Below are positions 15,935-23,861 of a stretch of DNA of 64,000 nucleotides, in pieces (position 1 is the first letter of the stretch; each line of letters starts with the position of its first letter). Location of the stretch: the NCBI GenBank assembly GCA_965246935.1, contig CBDFGC010000004.1, forward strand, positions 248,001-312,000, written 5' to 3'. Both the position numbers and the translations under genes were made by a program. Source of the stretch: JAZKFT01 sp965246935. Its GTDB lineage: Bacteria; Bacteroidota; Bacteroidia; Chitinophagales; Chitinophagaceae. The notes under the pieces were generated by a model. The model did not search any database and was not told the origin of the DNA. It saw only the letters and a program-made list of their open reading frames with translations.

Positions 15935-17938
15935 GTGCCCGATATAATACAATTACTGCCCGATAACATCGCCAACCAGATAGCCGCCGGCGAGGTAATA
16001 CAGCGGCCGGCCAGCGCTGTAAAAGAATTGATGGAAAATGCCGTTGACGCCGGGGCAACGGAAATAAAACTGATCGTAAACGATGCCGGTAAAGCGCTGA
16101 TACAGGTAGTAGACAATGGCAAAGGCATGAGCCTGACCGATGCCCGGATGGCTTTTGAGCGCCACGCTACCAGCAAAATACAAAGTATAGATGATCTGTT
16201 CCGTATCCGCACCATGGGTTTTCGGGGCGAAGCGTTGGCCTCTATAGCCGCTGTGGCGCAGGTGGAATTAAAAACCAAACGGCCGGAAGATGAGTTGGGA
16301 ACCCTGATAGAAATAGAGAATAGCATGGTAGTAAAACAGGAGCCTGTGGCCACGGCCAACGGTAGCTGCATCTGCATGAAAAACCTGTTTTTTAATGTGC
16401 CTGCCCGGCGCAATTTTTTAAAAAGTAATCCGAGCGAACTACGGCATATTATTGATGAATTCATCCGGGTGGCCATGGCCTTTCCCGATATACATTTTTC
16501 GCTGACGAGTAACAACCAGCAGGTTTTTTACCTGGAGCGGGGCAGCCTCAAGCAACGCATTGTGCAGATCTTAGGAAATAGCTACTCGGCCAGGCTGGTA
16601 CCGGTACAGGAAAACACGGATTACCTGACCATCAGGGGTTTTGTAGGTAAACCGGAAACGGCTAAAAAAACCCGTGGCGACCAGTACTTTTTCGTGAACA
16701 GCCGCTTTATCCGTAGCGCTTACCTGAACCATGCGGTAATGAGTGCGTTTGCCGAAATGATTGGCAAGGATAGCTTCCCGGCGTATGCGCTGTTTATTGA
16801 TTTGGACCCGGCGCAACTGGACATTAACGTACACCCTACCAAGCAGGAAATAAAGTTTGAAGACGAAAAGATTGTGTATGCGTTTGTGCAGGCCGCCATT
16901 AAACATGCACTTGCACAGTTTAGTGTAGCGCCCTCGCTCGATTTTACGCTGGATACCAACATTCAGCAATTGAGCGCCGTAAGCCAGCCGTTCACCAACG
17001 AAAAACAACAGCAGGCCGAAGCCTCGCAACTATACAGCACGTTTACCCAAAAGCACCAGGCCCATGCCATAGCGCCCAGCAATTTGCAAAGCTGGCGGGA
17101 GATGCAGCAACAGGATCGGGAAATAAAAACAGCTATTGGGCAGCAGTCAGCAGTCAGCAGTCAGCAGCCAACAGGCAACGGGCAAGGTAGAGACGCCATG
17201 CTGGCGTCTCCGGCAACAGGCAATAACAGCAATGGCGGGGAAAGTTTATCCGAAAGCGTTCCCTGGCAAAGTGAATTATCGAAGTTGCGTAGCCAGATGG
17301 AAGAAACAAACAGCAATGGTGGCACACTGGAATACGAGCAGCCTAAACAAAACAAATTAGCTTCTTTACTCATTGATGCACCGCTGCTACAGGTGCACCA
17401 AACCTATATTGTGGCGCAGGGGCGGCAGGGCTTTTTTCTCATTAGCCAGCAGGCCGCCCATGAGCGGGTACTGTATGAATACTTACAACAGGCCATACAC
17501 GGCCGCCCGGTAGCTACACAGCGCAGCCTGTTCCCAACCCGATTGCAGCTTAGCCTGGCCGATGCTTTTTTATTACAGGATTTATTGGATGACTTACAAC
17601 AATTTGGGTACTTAATTGAGCCAGCCGAAGATAATTCATTCGTTATACAAGGCACGCCTGCCGATGTACCGGACGGCAATGAAACTAAAGCCATTGAGCA
17701 CGTACTGGAACAGTTCAAACATTTTAGCAGTGAAGTAACCTTCAGCAAGCGGGAAAAGCTGGTACGCACCATGGCCTGGTACCAAAGCATTAAGCCGGGC
17801 CGTCCGCTTTCCGATACCGAAATGCGGGGATTATTGGAACAACTTTCCGCTTGTGTTACGCCCAATGTTTCGCCGGGCGGAAACCCGGTGTATGTGGAGT
17901 ATGGGATGGAGCAGTTGGGAAGAATGTTTGGGCGGTAG
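15935..17938 (+). CDS. mutL: DNA mismatch repair protein MutL
   Basis: MutL couples MutS mismatch recognition to strand removal. The N-terminal GHKL ATPase is intact: IANQIAAGEVIQRPA, KELMENAVDAGA, VVDNGKGM and RTMGFRGEALASIAA. A GTG at 15935 gives the family N-terminus (PDIIQLLPDNIANQIAAGEV); no in-frame ATG is nearby, so GTG is chosen over the TTG at 15902. The C-terminal domain reads SQQAAHERVLYEYL where endonuclease-type MutL has DQHA(x)2E(x)4E, and SPGGNP where those have CPHGRP, so metal-dependent nicking activity is probably absent. The linker (residues about 400-450) contains a CAGTCAG heptamer array and a perfect 9-bp-arm palindrome translated in frame. A degraded second copy of the last 168 bp lies 0.83 kb downstream. 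Confidence 0.94.
   Translation: MPDIIQLLPDNIANQIAAGEVIQRPASAVKELMENAVDAGATEIKLIVNDAGKALIQVVDNGKGMSLTDARMAFERHATSKIQSIDDLFRIRTMGFRGEALASIAAVAQVELKTKRPEDELGTLIEIENSMVVKQEPVATANGSCICMKNLFFNVPARRNFLKSNPSELRHIIDEFIRVAMAFPDIHFSLTSNNQQVFYLERGSLKQRIVQILGNSYSARLVPVQENTDYLTIRGFVGKPETAKKTRGDQYFFVNSRFIRSAYLNHAVMSAFAEMIGKDSFPAYALFIDLDPAQLDINVHPTKQEIKFEDEKIVYAFVQAAIKHALAQFSVAPSLDFTLDTNIQQLSAVSQPFTNEKQQQAEASQLYSTFTQKHQAHAIAPSNLQSWREMQQQDREIKTAIGQQSAVSSQQPTGNGQGRDAMLASPATGNNSNGGESLSESVPWQSELSKLRSQMEETNSNGGTLEYEQPKQNKLASLLIDAPLLQVHQTYIVAQGRQGFFLISQQAAHERVLYEYLQQAIHGRPVATQRSLFPTRLQLSLADAFLLQDLLDDLQQFGYLIEPAEDNSFVIQGTPADVPDGNETKAIEHVLEQFKHFSSEVTFSKREKLVRTMAWYQSIKPGRPLSDTEMRGLLEQLSACVTPNVSPGGNPVYVEYGMEQLGRMFGR
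17143..17225. repeat. heptamer array plus palindrome inside the mutL linker
   Basis: CAGTCAG occurs three times, then CAGCCAA, CAGGCAA and CGGGCAA, all at 7-bp steps. Next comes a palindrome with arms GAGACGCCA (17190-17198) and TGGCGTCTC (17202-17210). All of it is in frame, encoding the stretch from SAVSSQQP to ASPATGN in the flexible MutL linker. Confidence 0.8.
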
Positions 17939-18095
17939 GGGAATGAGCTAAAGCCAGATAAGTAAATACGCTCAAAGAAAGCAGGATGGATAAATTATTA
18001 ATCCCTAGGAAAAGGAGAAACGAAAGGAAAAAGGTATAAATTATTATAGGCTGTTGAACAGATTTTCCATTTGTTGGGAAATAAAAAACGATAAA

Positions 18096-18266
18096 ATGAC
18101 TGAACTTATCATAGATGAAAAAAAGTATGTGTTACTACCAAAAGCCAGCTATGATGAACTGCAAAAGAAAGCAGCTTTGAAAGCGAAACCTGAAAAGACA
18201 TTCACTGTAAAAGAAGCACGTGCTTATAGCAAACAACTTATCCGGAAATGGGCAGCAGAAAAGTAA
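18096..18266 (+). CDS. small antitoxin-like protein
   Basis: This 56-residue protein (MTELIIDEKKYVLLPKASYD...) overlaps the following ParE/RelE-like gene by 19 bp. Its N-terminal strand pair and the phrase VLLPKASYDELQ resemble the dimerisation end of Phd/YefM-type or related Bacteroidota antitoxins. The C-terminal half is basic and helical, as expected of a toxin-neutralising tail. The ATG at 18096 is preferred over an upstream frame start at 18054. The family is inferred mostly from the overlap and size. Confidence 0.7.
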   Translation: MTELIIDEKKYVLLPKASYDELQKKAALKAKPEKTFTVKEARAYSKQLIRKWAAEK

Positions 18267-18547
18267 TCATTACGCAAACTGCTGCGGAGCAGGTAGCTGC
18301 TATCTCATGGTTTATAGAATCGAAGGGATTAACAGATACTGCAGACAAGTTTACAGACGATGCCTATGATTTTTTTGTAAAGTTGGCTAACCCCAAACGT
18401 TCCTATACGTTATGCCGTGAACCCAGCCGTGCAATCCTGGGATATAAGTGTGTACCTTACAAGAAGAAATATACCGTAGTGTTGATTGAAACAGATGAAG
18501 AGATAATAATCAGTGAATTTATTTCATCAAAAATGATTCATTGGTAA
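18248..18547 (+). CDS. RelE/ParE superfamily toxin
   Basis: The 99-residue product has the compact ParE/RelE layout: a helical hairpin (TAAEQVAAISWFIESKG and TADKFTDDAYDFFVKLAN), a central CREPSRAILGYKCVPYKKKYTV strand block with basic residues, and a terminal IISEFISSKM strand. ParE-type members block gyrase and RelE-type members cleave ribosome-bound mRNA; which applies here cannot be decided by eye. Translation is probably coupled to the upstream antitoxin because the two genes overlap. The pair sits between intact mutL and a degraded mutL 3' copy, which points to acquisition by insertion. Confidence 0.8.
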   Translation: MGSRKVIITQTAAEQVAAISWFIESKGLTDTADKFTDDAYDFFVKLANPKRSYTLCREPSRAILGYKCVPYKKKYTVVLIETDEEIIISEFISSKMIHW

Positions 18548-18604
18548 ATTTAGTTTACTGCCAATCCGTTAGCCGGGCAAACTAAAGTGAAGTAGAAACA
18601 CATG

Positions 18605-18771
18605 ATAGCTTGGTACCGAAGCATTAGCCGAGCTGTCCGCTTTCCGATACCGAAATGCGGGGATTACTGGAGCAACTTTCTGCCTGTGCCACGCCCAATG
18701 TTTCGCCGGGCGGCAATCCGGTGTATGTGGAGTATGGGATGGAGCAGTTGGGGAAAATGTTTGGGCGGTAA
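18605..18771 (+). pseudogene. degraded duplicate of the mutL 3' end
   Basis: About 167 bp align with 17771-17938 of mutL at roughly nine positions in ten, including the stop position. Identical blocks include CCGATACCGAAATGCGGGG and ATGGAGTATGGGATGGAGCAG-type sequence. One base is missing near 18632, so the copy is out of frame. No start or upstream mutL sequence is present, so it is a fragment, not a gene. It marks one edge of the toxin-antitoxin insertion. Confidence 0.85.
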
Positions 18772-18796
18772 GGAGTTTCGGGTAGAATTGAAGCAA

Positions 18797-21259
18797 CTAT
18801 GATTTTGATGCTGCTTTCCTCTCTTCAACTGCTCTTATTATTTCATCTACTGTTTCCTTTATTTCACTACCGGTTTTTTCATATTCTCCCGGTAATTCAT
18901 CTTTTAAATACCAGGCAACTACATAATACATCGGCTGCAAATACTTCATCAGCAGGCTATTTTCCTTTTTAAATTCATTAAGTAAGAAATTATATTGTTC
19001 TTCGGCTAAAAGAGATATAAGTAGTTGTGAAGCAAGGCCAAGCTCTTTTTCAAAAAAATCTTCTTGTTGAAAAATGTTTGTGAGAAAATCTAAGGCCTTC
19101 TGATGTTCGCTATTGTTCCAATATAAAGAAATAAGTAGATTAACAGCCCTGAAATCCTTTAATGAGAATGCTTGTAAAAAATATTTCTCAGCTTTGGTTA
19201 TATCTTGTTTTCTTTCAGCATAGAAAATTCCAAGCATTAGTAACGAACCCTTATTTTCTTTCTCATTATTTTTTAAATAATATTTTTCCGCTTTGTCATA
19301 ATCTTTTCTTACCTTATCATATAAAAGGGCCAGAAAAAAAGGTGCATTTGTGTCATCTTTCTCGATAGCTTTCAGGTAATATTCTTCCGCTTTATCATAA
19401 TCCTTTCTTACCTCATCATATAAAAGGGCCAAATTAATCAGAGCATGCGTGTTTCCTTTCTCAATAGCTTTAATATAATATTCTTCTGCCTTGTCATAAT
19501 CCTTTCTTATCTCATTATACAAATAAGCCAGATTAAAGAGAGCATCAGTGTAGCCCTTATCCACATCTTTCAGGTAATATTCTTCTGCCTTGTCATAATC
19601 TTTTCTTATATTATAATAAAAATTGGCCAAATTGGACAGAGCGTAAGTGTTTCCTTTTTCAATATCCCTTAGGAAATATATCTCTGCTTTGTCATAATCT
19701 TTCAAATCATCTCTATAAAACAACCCAAGGGTGTATTCTGATCCCTTTTTGCTTTCTGCAACAGCTTGGAGCATTAATTTCTCAGTCATTTCAATATCGC
19801 CACTTTGATAAGCTGCAATAGCTTTTTTTAGCCAATTATTATCACTTTCTTCTATCAACTTATGTATCGTATTAGCCCAATCATGCTTTTTAGCTTTAAG
19901 TAAATAATTCTCTGTGTGCTTTAATAATTCCTGTTTTGTTTCAGCATCTAAACAATCAATATTGTGCAATGCCATTGCTTTATAGTAAGCTGCCTTTTCA
20001 GAGTATTTTCCAATACCAATGCTTTCGATTTGTTTACGGGCAATGTCATGTAGTTCAGGTACCGTACACCAGCTTTCCAAAAAGCGAATTAGCCAAAGCA
20101 CCTGTTCTTTATTTTGTTTTCGTCCATTCCGCATCAGGTACCAGATATTAAAGAAGCGTTCCCGTATCCGGTACAGTTTTTTACGCTTGCCGATATCTAC
20201 TGTTTCTACCAGTTGATTATCCTCCAGTTGTTTTAATTGCGATGATACCTGATTGGAGGTGATGTTTTCCCTATACAGTTTACTTTGTTCCAATACATCA
20301 CTAACAGGAATAGCTTCCCAGGCACGGGCCAACGCATCTATAATTTTTTGCTGTTGTGGTTTCAGGCTATCCATTCTTGCTTTGTACAATGGCAATACTT
20401 TATCCACCAAATGCTCCAGGTCTTCAAAAGCAGAGCCATCATTATAGTCAATAAAGATTTCGAACAGGAGTACCAGGGTGCGGGGAACACCGCCGGTTAT
20501 CCGTCTTAAAGCTTCTATACGTTCCGGAGATTGATTGATGATGGTTGTTATCTTATCTGTAACATCATAGGTTTCAGCCAATGCTTTCATCAGATTAACA
20601 GCCTCCGTTCTATTCACAGGTTCCAGTTTCAACTGATAGAAAAACTCAAAAAAAGGCTTGTCGTAATGAAAACTGTATTCGAGCATTCCAGACGATGCAC
20701 CGATTAATTGCAGATAAGGAGAGGTCATCAGTATTTCCCGAAAGCGGCTATTCTCCTGATCGGTAAACTTGTGCAGTAAATCACCAATATTATCAATCAG
20801 GAATACAATTCGTTTGTTGTGCTGCTTTAATTTTTTGGTAAGTAATTCAAAACAAATCCTTTCATAATCGTCTTTTTTCTCATGAGGTTTAAAATCATCA
20901 CTCAGTCCTTCAAACAGCGGGTTCAGATTTTCCAGGTATAGCGCCGTTTCTTCCCACAGATCGGGCAGGCCGCCAATATTATATTGCTCTTCGGGAAACC
21001 TCACCAGCAGTAAATAATCCGCTAATTCGGGATCATCTTCTATAGCATATTTTATCCGGAGCAGCAAGGTGGTTTTACCCATTCCTCGTTGCCCGACGAG
21101 CAGAAAATGTTGCGGCGGTGTAGTGCGACTGGAATCTTTTATTCCCTTAAATACTTTCTCAAAAATGGGTTGCCTAATTACAAAGGTTGCAATCAGCATA
21201 TCCTTTGGTTCCTCATCAGGATTAAAGATGAGCGGCTTATTTCTTTTCATTTCCACCAT
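18797..21259 (-). CDS. STAND-like AAA ATPase with winged helix and TPR/Sel1-type repeats
   Basis: The 820-residue protein begins with a P-loop ATPase: Walker A GQRGMGKTT (56-64), Walker B IVFLIDNIGDLL (151-162), a sensor-like LQLIGASSG (184-192) and arginine-rich ITGGVPRTL (254-262). A winged-helix-like region follows (about 300-375; VSSQLKQLEDNQLVETVDIG), then a helical region, and from about 520 to 690 at least five 33-residue repeats of the DYDKAEEYYLKAIEKG type. This build (sensor ATPase plus repeat domain) is typical of STAND signalling proteins, many of which act in anti-phage or regulatory roles; the ligand is unknown. The repeat DNA is nearly identical between copies. It directly follows the mutL duplicate and precedes a second ATPase on the same strand. 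Confidence 0.8.
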   Translation of the reverse strand: MVEMKRNKPLIFNPDEEPKDMLIATFVIRQPIFEKVFKGIKDSSRTTPPQHFLLVGQRGMGKTTLLLRIKYAIEDDPELADYLLLVRFPEEQYNIGGLPDLWEETALYLENLNPLFEGLSDDFKPHEKKDDYERICFELLTKKLKQHNKRIVFLIDNIGDLLHKFTDQENSRFREILMTSPYLQLIGASSGMLEYSFHYDKPFFEFFYQLKLEPVNRTEAVNLMKALAETYDVTDKITTIINQSPERIEALRRITGGVPRTLVLLFEIFIDYNDGSAFEDLEHLVDKVLPLYKARMDSLKPQQQKIIDALARAWEAIPVSDVLEQSKLYRENITSNQVSSQLKQLEDNQLVETVDIGKRKKLYRIRERFFNIWYLMRNGRKQNKEQVLWLIRFLESWCTVPELHDIARKQIESIGIGKYSEKAAYYKAMALHNIDCLDAETKQELLKHTENYLLKAKKHDWANTIHKLIEESDNNWLKKAIAAYQSGDIEMTEKLMLQAVAESKKGSEYTLGLFYRDDLKDYDKAEIYFLRDIEKGNTYALSNLANFYYNIRKDYDKAEEYYLKDVDKGYTDALFNLAYLYNEIRKDYDKAEEYYIKAIEKGNTHALINLALLYDEVRKDYDKAEEYYLKAIEKDDTNAPFFLALLYDKVRKDYDKAEKYYLKNNEKENKGSLLMLGIFYAERKQDITKAEKYFLQAFSLKDFRAVNLLISLYWNNSEHQKALDFLTNIFQQEDFFEKELGLASQLLISLLAEEQYNFLLNEFKKENSLLMKYLQPMYYVVAWYLKDELPGEYEKTGSEIKETVDEIIRAVEERKAASKS
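19190..19705. repeat. about five 99-bp tandem repeats inside the ATPase gene
   Basis: Each 99-bp unit encodes one TPR/Sel1-like helical hairpin with the core YDKAEEYYLK. On the plus strand the recurring phrase is TTCTGCCTTGTCATAATC. High DNA similarity between units suggests recent expansion or gene conversion. Confidence 0.8.
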
Positions 21260-22416
21260 TGTTTTAATATGGGTGAGTAAAAACGAAATTGCCTATTCTC
21301 TTCAACAAGGTAGCCGTCGTGTTTCAGTATTTCAAGTATATTATCAAGCTCATCTTTTACGCCTTCCTTATTAGCCAGATTAAATACCTGATTGAATGGC
21401 ACAATACCCTCTTTTTTTATTTTCAGTAGCAGGTTGTTCACAAACTTTAATTCAGTCCCCTTTTTAAAAACCTTTTGTAGTCTTGATTTAAAATGTTCAA
21501 AATAAATATTACCGTTTTCGGCAACTTTATTAAAAGCCAAATCAATGGTGGCTTCATTTAGCTCATGTTCATCATTCAGCAAGTCGGATAGTTCTCTAAC
21601 CAGTAATTGAAAATAAAAAGGAATCTACCATTCAATTTTTTTAAGAATATAATCGGTTGTAGTATCGTCCTGTTGCAGTTTGCATTCCTCCCACATTAAT
21701 GCATTTAATAATTCTATTGCTTCCTCTTTTTTAAGGGAGGGTATTTTTATTTCCCGCAGGTCGTTAATCTTATCAGTCGCATGAATCTTTTTTACTGCTG
21801 TGAATAATCCAATTGAACCTGTGTAAACAAATTTAATTTTTTGCTGAAAGACAGGATTTTGCCTCAACGCCCTGTTTTGTGACAGAAAATGCTGTACGGC
21901 TTCAATACCATGCGTCTCTTGGATTTTTTCTACGGTAATGGGAAACTCATCAATCAATAGCAGAATCTTTTTGCCATCCAGTTTAATGTCGGTTAGGAAG
22001 CTATTTAGACTTTCGTAATAGGTAGGCTTTTCCACCTTTTCAGCTTCTTTCAAATCAACACCAAATCCTGCAATTGAAATTCCGGCAATTTTGCCTGCCC
22101 ATTCCTGTAGCTTGGTTTTCACTTTTCCAGTGAAATGTCCAAAACCATCAATCAGGTCAGCATCAAGAATGGCTTGGGAAATTAATTTGTAAAACTGTTC
22201 CGGGTTATCAACTGCCTCTGTATCCAGAAATACCGCATAAAAATTTTCATCAGGATTATCTACCAAATCAAGTAGAATAGATGACTTTCCAACCCGCCGA
22301 GGCGCTGAAATCAGCAAGTTCTCTTCATTAGCAACTGCTTTTAGTATTTGTTGTCTTATTTTTTCCCTTTTAAAAAACCTTTCTTTTCTTGCCGGAGAAC
22401 CTGTAATCAATTTCAT
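21247..22416 (-). pseudogene. AAA family ATPase interrupted by an in-frame amber codon
   Basis: Residues 1-263 run from MKLITGSPARKERFF to KKIEW and then meet a TAG at 21625-21627. Without any frame change the sequence continues for 126 more codons as IPFYFQLLVRELSDLLNDEH to the end at 21247. The first part has Walker A SAPRRVGKSS (37-46), Walker B ILLLIDEFP and sensor-like KFVYTGSIG, in the style of archaeal-type/ORC-like ATPases (AAA_35 or DUF234 relatives). The second part is the expected winged-helix tail (GVKDELDNILEILKHDGYLVEEN). Both halves are otherwise intact, so this is either a recent nonsense mutation, a sequencing error or readthrough. The operator-like array at 22417-22487 lies directly upstream. 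Confidence 0.8.
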
Positions 22417-22487
22417 TGCAATAAATTTATTGCAAAATAAGCCTGCAATTTTTTTATTGCCAAATATTTCTGCAATTTTTTTATTGC
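22416..22487 (-). promoter_or_regulatory. three palindromic operator-like sites at 27-bp spacing
   Basis: Sites at 22417-22433, 22444-22460 and 22471-22487 share TGCAAT-N5-ATTGC. The first is part of a perfect 20-bp palindrome, TTGCAATAAATTTATTGCAA (22416-22435), which touches the ATPase start codon. The centre-to-centre spacing is exactly 27 bp. The position just before the start suggests autoregulation or control by a dimeric DNA-binding protein. Confidence 0.6.
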
Positions 22488-22782
22488 TAATTTAGTTATG
22501 GCGTAAGGTAGAAATGGCAGCGTAATCTGAAAAGAAGGTAGCAATCATTCGATTCGTTGTGAAACAGTGCTTAGCGAGCTTATTACAGTTGGAGCATTTG
22601 CCGTTGAAAATAAGGTAACGGTTCACACGTTAAGAATTGGCTGCAGCCTGATAGGCGATACTTACATTAAAATCAATCATCAAGGTTTCGAACACCTATT
22701 GTAGTTCTTACTCCGTCTCATTATGCCCAACAAATAGCCCGGAAGAGATTTCAGGATACAATGAATAGTGGTAAAAAACGCA
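22488..22782. other. intergenic region without recognised gene
   Basis: I see no convincing open frame, RNA gene or terminator here. The base composition is mixed, and short coding-like patches are broken by stops, so it may contain decayed gene remnants. Confidence 0.5.
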
Positions 22783-23490
22783 TTATAGGAATACTTTTCC
22801 CTGGTTCAATACCCTTCGTATTACGTTACCATTTTCGCCAATCATAATCATTCCCGGTTGTCTGCCTTCAAAAATGCAGTTGCCCCCTTCTGCCTGTAGC
22901 CAGGTGCCTTCGGGCAGGCACACTACCGGAATTTCGGGAGCTACTTTTACGAATTCCTCCAGTCGCTGATCCCGGGTTTCACCATGAAAATCGGGCCTTA
23001 CCTCGTTGTAATAATGGGGGTTGATCTGGAACGGGAAAAAACCGAATGCGGTAAAACTTTGGGGTTGCAGGATAGGCATATCGTTGGTGGTACGGATGCT
23101 GAGGCCGGTAAGGTTGGTACCTGCACTCCAGCTTATGTAAGGAGTGCCAGTCTGCACTTTTGCTATGATGGGTTCTACTAATTCGTACCGGTATAAATCA
23201 TGCAGCAATTTAAAGGTATTGCCGCCACCCATCATCACTACATCGCATTGCTGTATCAATCCTGCTGCATTATGTGGGTAGGCTACGTGCAACTGGTGCG
23301 GCATACCGGCCAGCCCCTCTGCTACCCTATTGCCGTAACCGGCATAATCGTCTACCGCAGCAAATGGAATAAAAGCGATTTGCAGCGGTATATCACCCAA
23401 AAATTGCCGGATCACCAGTGCTGCCGTTTCCAGGTAAGTGCCCCCACCCACCCTGGAACTGCTAAAAGCAAGAATACGCAGGAGACTCAT
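22783..23490 (-). CDS. pepE: dipeptidase E (peptidase family S51)
   Basis: PepE hydrolyses dipeptides with N-terminal aspartate in the cytoplasm. The 235-residue protein has the oxyanion/structural motif DVVMMGGGNTFKLLHDL (about 83-99), the nucleophile elbow ISWSAGTNL with its Ser near residue 122, and FQINPHYYNE carrying the catalytic His near 158. Length matches E. coli PepE (229). The start at 23490 gives MSLLRILAFSSSR, a normal family N-terminus. No partner genes; the gene stands alone. Confidence 0.93.
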   Translation of the reverse strand: MSLLRILAFSSSRVGGGTYLETAALVIRQFLGDIPLQIAFIPFAAVDDYAGYGNRVAEGLAGMPHQLHVAYPHNAAGLIQQCDVVMMGGGNTFKLLHDLYRYELVEPIIAKVQTGTPYISWSAGTNLTGLSIRTTNDMPILQPQSFTAFGFFPFQINPHYYNEVRPDFHGETRDQRLEEFVKVAPEIPVVCLPEGTWLQAEGGNCIFEGRQPGMIMIGENGNVIRRVLNQGKVFL

Positions 23491-23861
23491 AATAAATAAC
23501 TGAACTTAAGCAGAGAAAGCTGTTTTAAATAGGTTAGCAAGATAAAGATAGGCAATGAGTATGCAGCCTATTTGTTAAGCGTACCGGATTATGTAAACGC
23601 TTATACGTTTGATAAGATCCCTCTGAAATGATTTGACATTTTATGCGATGATTCATACTGCCGGTTTTGAAACAGTATCTACAATGGGGTAGCACACCCG
23701 GCAGATTTCATTTTTCATTATTTTTTTTGCATATTTAGTGGGGTTGATCCTGTACCCATTTTACATGGGACTTCAAAACGCTGAACGAGTGAACATTTGA
23801 ACGGGTGAACCTAAAATACAATTCTACTAATTGTAGCGAAGAATCTACATTATTGATTATT
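23491..23861. other. intergenic region with an 8-bp array
   Basis: This spacer lies between the end of the barrel-protein gene and the pepE start. It holds an octamer-like array at 23781-23810 (CTGAACGA, GTGAACAT, TTGAACGG, GTGAAC). No gene or terminator was recognised. Confidence 0.5.

Noticed and set aside
18602..18802. Plus-strand open frame of 66 codons
   Set aside because: It is a frame-shifted read of the mutL 3' duplicate and not a separate gene.
19190..19705. CRISPR-like array
   Set aside because: The 99-bp repeats are in frame and encode TPR/Sel1-type hairpins; there are no unique spacers.
21625..21627. General reassignment of TAG to an amino acid
   Set aside because: Several intact genes here, such as mutL, end in TAG with non-coding sequence after it.
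22416..22487. Replication origin iterons
   Set aside because: Only three sites, no Rep gene or AT-rich melting region that stands out; an operator is the simpler explanation.
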